Part shown: in pieces, positions 58,050 to 64,000 of the stretch
How the letters are laid out: each line of letters starts with the position of its first letter
Numbering within the stretch: position 1 is the first letter of the stretch
Origin: Aspidiotus rigidus
Taxonomy: Eukaryota > Arthropoda > Insecta > Hemiptera > Diaspididae
DNA: 64,000 nt
Assembly: GCA_035079385.1 (NCBI GenBank)
Contig: JAVHKY010000077.1
Coordinates: 1,302,001 to 1,366,000 of the forward strand
Reading direction: 5' to 3'
Position numbers and translations under genes: made by a program
The notes under the pieces: generated by a model
Database searches by the model: none
What the model saw: the letters and a program-made list of their open reading frames with translations, nothing else
Told to the model about the DNA's origin: nothing

Positions 58050-61000
58050 AAAATCCAAATGGCTATATCTCAGCCAATAATGATCGCACAGCGATGAAAC
58101 TTCGGGACATTTTAGTATTATGTGAACGTTCATTCATAGTATTTTTTTCAAAAAAAATCATTCATATTTTCCCTAGTCTTTAGCTATAACAAAACTTCAA
58201 ACTCGAATAAAAAAAAAATTGGGGGGGAGGCACCTGGGGAAAATCATTCATATGAAGTGCGATACCCTCTAGTACAACATACATGAGTACCACAGTCCTC
58301 GGTGAGGTGCAACATTCCCAAAAAAATCAATATTTAATGAATTTCTGTGATTTTTCCATGAATAGCGGGGTGAACTATGACTGCTACCGCAATAGACCGC
58401 GAGAAATCAATAGTCAATGTTCGAGCTGAAAAATATGCACTCCTCCGTGGGATGAAATGGGAATGTTGATAGACCAAAAATATATTTTTAGTATTTCGTT
58501 TATCGATTTGGTCAATTCTTATGTAAACATGTCCACCGATTAGGTGGAGTAGATTGAGAAAAATAGTTGAAAAATTCTCCAGTCGCTGGAACAGTCTGAA
58601 AATAGAAGAGAAGTGAGAAAATCCACTTTTTCACCCTGGAGGACCGTGAGTTTTGGTATTTCATTCATCAAATAGGTCAGTTCTCACGTAAACATGTTCG
58701 CCGAGTTTGAAAAAAATGGTCAAAAAATTATTCAGTCGCTGGAACGTTCTGGAAATGACAAAAATTAGAGAAAATCCACTTTTTCACCCTGGAGGACCGG
58801 GAGTTTTGGTATTTCATTCATCAATTCGTTCAATTCCTAAGTAAACATGTGCGCCAAGTTTGAAAATAATAGTCAAAAAATTCGCTAGCCGCTGTAATGG
58901 TCTGGAAAAGACAAATAATTGAGAATATCCAATTTTTTACCCTGGAGGACCGTGAGTTTTGGTATTGCGTTCATCAAATAGGTCAATTCTTATGTAAACA
59001 CAACCGCCGAATCCGAAAAAAATAGTAAAAAAATTCTCCAGTTTCTGGGATGCCCTGGAAATAGTAAAAACTCCAGGTAATCCACTTTTCCAACATCGAA
59101 AACCGTGATTTTTCATATTCTGTTTATCAAGAAGGTCAATTTCTATGTAAATACATCCGCCGAGTTAGTCAATAAATTCTCCAGTTGCCGGAACGGTCTA
59201 GAAATACCAAGTTCAGAAAATCCACTTTTTCAACATGGAGAGCCCTGATTTTTGGTATGTTCTTTATCAATTAGGTCAAATCTTATGTTAATAAGTCTTA
59301 CAAGTTGGAAAAAAATTGTCAATAAATTCTCCACTCGCTAGGACGCTCTGGAAATAGTAAAAAACCGATACACACCCACCCCTAAGATTCATTTCCTTTA
59401 CTTTAAAGTGTTGTATGTTTATTTTTGTTCCCTTGAAGTCGTAGAGGTGCAAACTGTGTTACTAGGAGCCGTGCACTTCCATGAAGTGCAGGAATCTTCT
59501 CTCGAGTTGAGGTGACAATGCTTCAAATATTGGAATTCATGAGCATGACAATACAAAGGAGATGATTGTCTTCTTGTGTCTCGGAAAAGGATTCCTCCAC
59601 ATCATGCGAGTGCACGGCTATCAGTAACACGATTTGTACCGCTTCGACTCTAGTGGGAAAAAGTGACAAATGAATGATTGTGGCGGGTATGTACCTTTCA
59701 TTTTTTAATATTTTCAGAGAGTCCCAACGACTGGAGAATTTTTTTCAATTTTTTTAAAACTCGGCGTAAGTGTTCTTAGAAGAATCGACCATACCAATGA
59801 GCGTCTGGAGAATTTATTGAATATTTTTTTCGAAATAGGGATGTATAAACTCAAAAATTGACCTTATTGATAAATAGAATATAAAAATCACGATTCTCCA
59901 AGTTCAAATAGCAAATATTTTCAATTTTTCATTTCCAGACTATTCCAGCGACTGAAGAATTTATGGACCATTTTTTTCAAACTCGTCGGAGGTATTAACA
60001 TAAGATTCGACCTTTTTGATAGAGAACATACCAAAAATCAGGGCTCTCCATGTTGAAAAAGTTGATTTTCTGGATTTGGTACTATTTCTAGATCGTTCCA
60101 GCGACTGGAGAATTTATTGACTATTTTTTTCCAACTCGGTGGATGTATTTACATAAGAATCGACCTTGTTGAAAAACAGAATATGAAAAATCACGGTTTT
60201 ACATGTTGGAAAAGTGGATTACCTAGAGTCTATACTATTTCCAGGGCATCCCAGAAACTGAAGAATTTTTAGATTATTTTTTCCCAACTCGGCGGATGTA
60301 TTCACATAAGATTTGACGTAATTGATGAATGAAATATGAAAAGTCGCAGTTATCCAGGTTGGAAAAGTGGACGTCCTCGATTTTCTGCTATTTCCAAACT
60401 GTTCCAGCGACTGGAGAATTTTTTGACTATTTTTTTCAAACTCGACGGACATGTTTACTCAAGAATTTACCTAATTGATGAACAAAATACCAAAAATCGC
60501 GGTCCTCCAGGGTAAAAAATTGGATGTTCTCGATTATTTGTCCTTTCCAGAAGGTTCCAGCGGCTGGAGAATTTTTTGACCATTTTTTTCGGATTCGGCG
60601 GATGTGTTTACATAAGAATTGACCTAATTGATGAACTCAATACCAAAACTCCCGGTCCTCCAGGGTAAAAAACTGGATATTCTTAATTATTTGTCCTTTC
60701 TAGACCATTACAGCGGCTGGAGAATTTTTTGACTATTTTTTCAAACTTGGCGTACATGTTTACTTAGGAATTGAACGAATTGATGAATGAAATACCAAAA
60801 CTCACGGTCCTCCAGGGTGAAAAAGTGGATTTTCTCTAATTTTTGTCATTTCCAGAACGTTCCAGCGACTGAATAATTTTATGACCATTTTTTTCAAACT
60901 CGGCGAACATGTTTACGTGAGAACTGACCTATTTGATGAATGAAATACCAAAACTCACGGTCCTCCAGGGTGAAAAAGTGGATTTTCTCACTTCTCTTCT

Positions 61001-61554
61001 ATTTTCAGACTGTTCCAGCGACTGGAGAATTTTTCAACTATTTTTCTCAATCTACTCCACCTAATCGGTGGACGTGTTTACATAAGAATTGACCAAATCG
61101 ATAAACGAAATACTAAAAATATATTTTTGGTCTATCAACATTCCCATTTCATCCCACGGAGTAGTGCATATTTTTCAGCTCGAACATTGACTATTGATTT
61201 CTCGCGGTCTATTGCGGTAGCAGTCATAGTTCACCCCGCTATTCATGGAAAAATCACAGAAATTCATTAAATATTGATTTTTTTGGGAATGTTGCACCTC
61301 ACCGAGGACTGTGGTACTCATGTATGTTGTAGTAGAGGGTATGGCGCTTCAAATGAATGATTTTCCCCAGTTGCCTCCCCCCCGATTTTTTTTTTTACTC
61401 GAATTTGAAGTTTTATTATAGCTAGAAACTAGGGAAAATATGAATGATTTTTTTTGAAAAAAATACTATGAATGAATGTTCACATAAACTAAAATGTCCC
61501 GATGTTTCATCGCAGTGCGATCATTATTGGCTGAGATGAAGCCATTTGGATTTT
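58050..61554. repeat. 3.5-kb fold-back palindrome built of 153-bp tandem units
   Basis: The sequence from 58050 inward is matched in reverse complement by the sequence from 61554 inward. The outer ~350-400 bp differ by only a few percent (CAATATTTAATGAATTTCTG, GGTGAACTATGACTGCTACC and others are shared). The middle of both arms is a tandem array with 153-bp period (CTCCAGTCGCTGGAACG, TCCACTTTTTCACCCTGGAG and TTTCATTCATCAAATAGG in each unit). The left arm has about six units (phase markers near 58622, 58775, 58928, 59081 and 59221). The right has about eight or nine (60213, 60366, 60519, 60673, 60826, 60979). Inner arms pair down to about 59505 and 59582 (GTGTTACT-AGCCGTGCACT on both sides), leaving a loop of ~70 nt. 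No ORF of note and no target duplication found. Confidence 0.9.
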
Positions 61555-63093
61555 AGGCCTAAAAATGGCTCTGCAGCCCATGTGCGTGAGCGGATGGGTC
61601 CAATTTTTTTGGATTTCGAGTTTTCTCATTGGGGACAACATTTTTACGGACATTTGAAACATTTTCCGACCAAGGCCATTTTCCCCCTTTACACGGCTAC
61701 AGCCTTTTATCAATATTCAAAACTTCTGTATAATTAGTTAAGTCTTAACTGCATGACTGCCTTTATGTTGAATCTAGGGAGAGAGTAGGGAAGCGTAAAA
61801 CTTTTATCAATCCTTTGATAAACGTTTTCCACTCTGCTCAAGTTTTGTGGTAGTGGTTACATCTCAACTTTCTCTTGGTTTCGTAAATGTATCAATGCAT
61901 CCGTAGTTGAGAAAATTGAAAAGTTACGTAGGTTGAGAATAGATTGTGTTAGTGTACAAATTTGTTGCCGCTTCGCGTATATGATGGGCGATCTAAAGAC
62001 ATGACGATGACGACCGATCTAGACATAATGTGACGTCTTGCAGATTCACGCAGTATGATTCGTATTCACTAAACATTCTTGAATTACTTATATTCATTGA
62101 GAAAAAGTTGAGTACGATTTCCTCCACGAAATAAGGTGCTGCGTATTGTATGAGAATATTTTAACCTCAACCGATGACCTTTGTTCTATTCATTAGTTTT
62201 CGAATAAAAATTACAAGTTCTAATGAATGTTTTTTTTTTCCCTCCGTTCTTTCTTTCTTTCCGCCATACTATAGAAATCATCTGCTGAGGGCATAGGGAA
62301 TGAGTTCCCGCAGTCCAGCTTTGACAATCACCGGTACGTGGTTGTGGATTTATTATGATAGTGCCGTCAATTCGGTCGAGATTTTGCCTTGAGCAGCGTG
62401 ATCCAAAACCGAGAAACGAAGAAAACGTATTCCGATATTTCGCGTCTATATTTTCTTTCACGCACGATACAGTGATATACTCATTAATTTTCTCTTGTTT
62501 TTGCAAATGCATCATACAATTCATATAAAGCGTACTTCTATTATATTTGAGAACTGTTTAATAAGAAGAAAACGTATCCAGCGGATTGATGGATGCTTAA
62601 TAATCAATACATTCGTAGGCGGCGGTAGGATTGTTATTACTCCGGTTGTGAGAATGGTTTGCAGAATTAAAGAAATATTACGTTTCTCTGGCTGCCTGAA
62701 GGCCGTTGGAAGCAGGTCGGAAGAACAGATAAAGACAAAAAAAAAGCGCCGTATTCGTTTCGCTGGAAGCGATTCTTTTGCCGTTTTCATTGTTTTTATT
62801 CTCTCTTTTTTGTCGAGCTCTTATTTGATATGAAAACACGAAGTGCTGTAATATTTGAAAGAAAGAATGAAAAAAAAAAAAAAGTCTTCATTTAGCTAGT
62901 ATGAGAATTTATTCGCGCACATGTCGGTTTTGAAGTACACGCAACAAAAATTATAGCGTTTTTATTTTAATTACGGAAGACTTCAACAATATGACGTAAC
63001 AGGATTTGCGACAAGGGTGGGAGAAGAAAGTGTATTGTACAGGTGCCCTACAGGTTTTTATGGTTTGATATTTTTTCAGCGATCGCAATCTGA
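61555..63093. other. No gene recognised
   Basis: Two 112-codon ORFs on opposite strands (62186-62524 minus, 62495-62833 plus) overlap slightly and show no motif. A-rich tract near 62868-62883. Nothing supported. Confidence 0.4.
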
Positions 63094-63393
63094 TCACGGA
63101 TGGGTACCAATGGTCACAATGAAGTTTCTATAGCAGTAATAGGTATCTGAAATCTTCAATTTTTGGGAGATTCTTTCCATGCTCTTCCCTCCTTTGATTT
63201 TCAACTCGTTGGTCGGAATTTTCCAAGAAGTAGGACAGAGGCCCTCCACGGCCTTTGCCCTATCTTCCTCGTTACCATCAATCTGGCGGTCGGCGAACAG
63301 CGGATATATTTTTCTCACATAATCCGCCATAGAATAAGCTCCGTATGGAAGATTGTTGACTGGAATGGGGTACTTTTGACTCGTTGGAATCAT
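63094..63393 (-). CDS. Unassigned 99-codon ORF
   Basis: The minus-strand frame starts MIPTSQKYPIPVNNLPYGAY and contains MADYVRKIYPLFADRQIDG and a Lys-rich C-terminal part ending TIGTHP. It reads more like protein than its surroundings. The phrase PIPVNNLPYGAYS is reminiscent of the fumarylacetoacetase N-terminus, but the expected continuation (RIGV-IGD-ILDL) is absent, so I do not assign it. No splice or promoter evidence; could be a fragment of a transposon gene. Confidence 0.25.
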   Translation of the reverse strand: MIPTSQKYPIPVNNLPYGAYSMADYVRKIYPLFADRQIDGNEEDRAKAVEGLCPTSWKIPTNELKIKGGKSMERISQKLKISDTYYCYRNFIVTIGTHP

Positions 63394-63446
63394 ACTGTTT
63401 CTGATACTAGTCTGATGATCTTGCGAGCAAAAAATCTATTTTCAAT

Positions 63447-63786
63447 CAGGGTGTCTACAGGACAAAAAAAGCAAAAACATGGTAGGACATTTTGTACTAG
63501 GGCAAGGCAAGTTTTTTCAGGGACAGGACAAGAACTTCTTTTTTTCAAATATAATATGAATAACTTATCACAGTACAGCCACTGGCCAATTAATATTCAG
63601 TAGAACTACAAAAAAATATAAAAAATCCAATGTGTCTCGACATTTTCAGAAAATTACGAGTATGTTCGAATCTCCCACGTTGATTTTTTTTAGAACGAGG
63701 AGGGAGGTAATCGACATATGAGGGAGCAAGAAATGTGTGAAACATAGGGCAAGGAAATGGCATTTTCCCTTTCTGTAGACACTCTG
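63447..63786. mobile_element. MITE, CAGGGTGTCTACAG termini, 5-bp TSD
   Basis: Begins CAGGGTGTCTACAG and ends CTGTAGACACTCTG, a 14-bp inverted repeat with one mismatch. Flanked by TCAAT at 63442-63446 and 63787-63791. Internal AGGGCAAGGCAAG and CAGGGACAGGACAAG phrases resemble the AGTCAGGGA repeats in the element at 3995, so the two are probably sister families. The longer ORFs across it are incidental. Confidence 0.82.
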
Positions 63787-64000
63787 TCAATCAAGATGAA
63801 GTGTCTCTCTCCGATCTGAATCCCTTCTCTGTCTTTGAATAGACGCGTTGGAATTATTTGGCACTCAATCGTTTAAGATTTCAACTTTTCTTGCTTTAGA
63901 TTGTACTGAATTAGGGAATGTTTCTACGCTGCTTTTTCGTATTCGCTTCCACAACTTTTGCGAGACAAGTAGGTAAGATTTTGATAACTAACAATGTCGT

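Noticed and set aside
62186..62833. Two 112-codon ORFs on opposite strands
   Set aside because: Low-complexity, no motifs, slightly overlapping at their ends; not supported.
63094..63393. Fumarylacetoacetase N-terminal exon
   Set aside because: Similarity is limited to about a dozen residues around NNLPYGAYS and the diagnostic continuation is missing.
1..64000. tRNA, rRNA or CRISPR features
   Set aside because: No convincing B-box plus cloverleaf, no rRNA-like block and no repeat-spacer regularity were seen on either strand.

Overview
This is a non-coding, repeat-dominated stretch of an animal genome, most likely an arthropod and plausibly an insect. The reasons are R1-like non-LTR retrotransposons, a Penelope-like element with a GIY-YIG endonuclease, a FLYWCH-type MULE transposase carrying a short GT-AG intron, several MITE families, and AT-rich intergenic sequence with no operon structure. 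I could not identify a host protein-coding gene, rRNA, tRNA or CRISPR array. The species cannot be named from this window.

Layout. At 0-14 kb there are minisatellite fragments, a decayed RNase H fragment of a non-LTR element (minus, ~1.9-2.6 kb), a 216-bp MITE (3995-4210), a 5'-truncated R1-like element with a 15-bp target-site duplication (6023-8602, minus), a second decayed RT/RNase H element (plus, ~11.7-13.3 kb) and two hairpin MITEs (13340-13693 and 13805-14330). At 14-29 kb the sequence is mostly featureless, apart from a hAT-type MITE with a perfect 8-bp TSD (17948-18107), a 45-bp minisatellite (19301-19810), and an old R1-like copy (25011-27064) into which a TTAA-flanked MITE has jumped (26331-26769). 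At 28.8-36.4 kb there are an 84-86-bp tandem repeat, an unrecognised decayed gene next to a poly(T) tract, an inverted-repeat region full of CCTCCTATGTGC motifs, and dispersed composite repeats.

At 36.4-38.1 kb lies an array of ~26-bp units with a 160/321-bp higher-order period. A third R1-like copy follows (38.3-40.3 kb). Then comes a 2-kb poly(A)-tailed, apparently non-coding insertion flanked by a 14-bp TSD (41111-43109); it splits an older reading frame. A Penelope-like element with 284-bp inverted arms occupies 45425-47409, and a fourth R1-like copy lies at 47541-48385. A TCGA-rich block sits at 49.86-50.72 kb.

A MULE with 8-bp TSDs, subterminal repeat arrays and a nearly intact FLYWCH/DDE transposase lies at 53868-55950. 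It sits in a zone of composite repeats built on TATACTAGG and 45-bp minisatellite motifs, with another hAT MITE at 56718-56886. The most striking structure is a 3.5-kb imperfect palindrome (58050-61554). Its arms are built from 153-bp tandem units and its unpaired loop is only ~70 nt. The window ends with an unassigned 99-codon ORF and a second MITE that shares the termini and 5-bp TSD habit of the one at 4 kb.

The genes do not form a pathway. The window records layered transposition: MITE into LINE, LINE into minisatellite, MULE and possibly PLE into composite repeats, and a poly(A) retroposon into an older ORF. Most coding sequences are broken. The R1-like copy at 6 kb and the MULE transposase are the least decayed.
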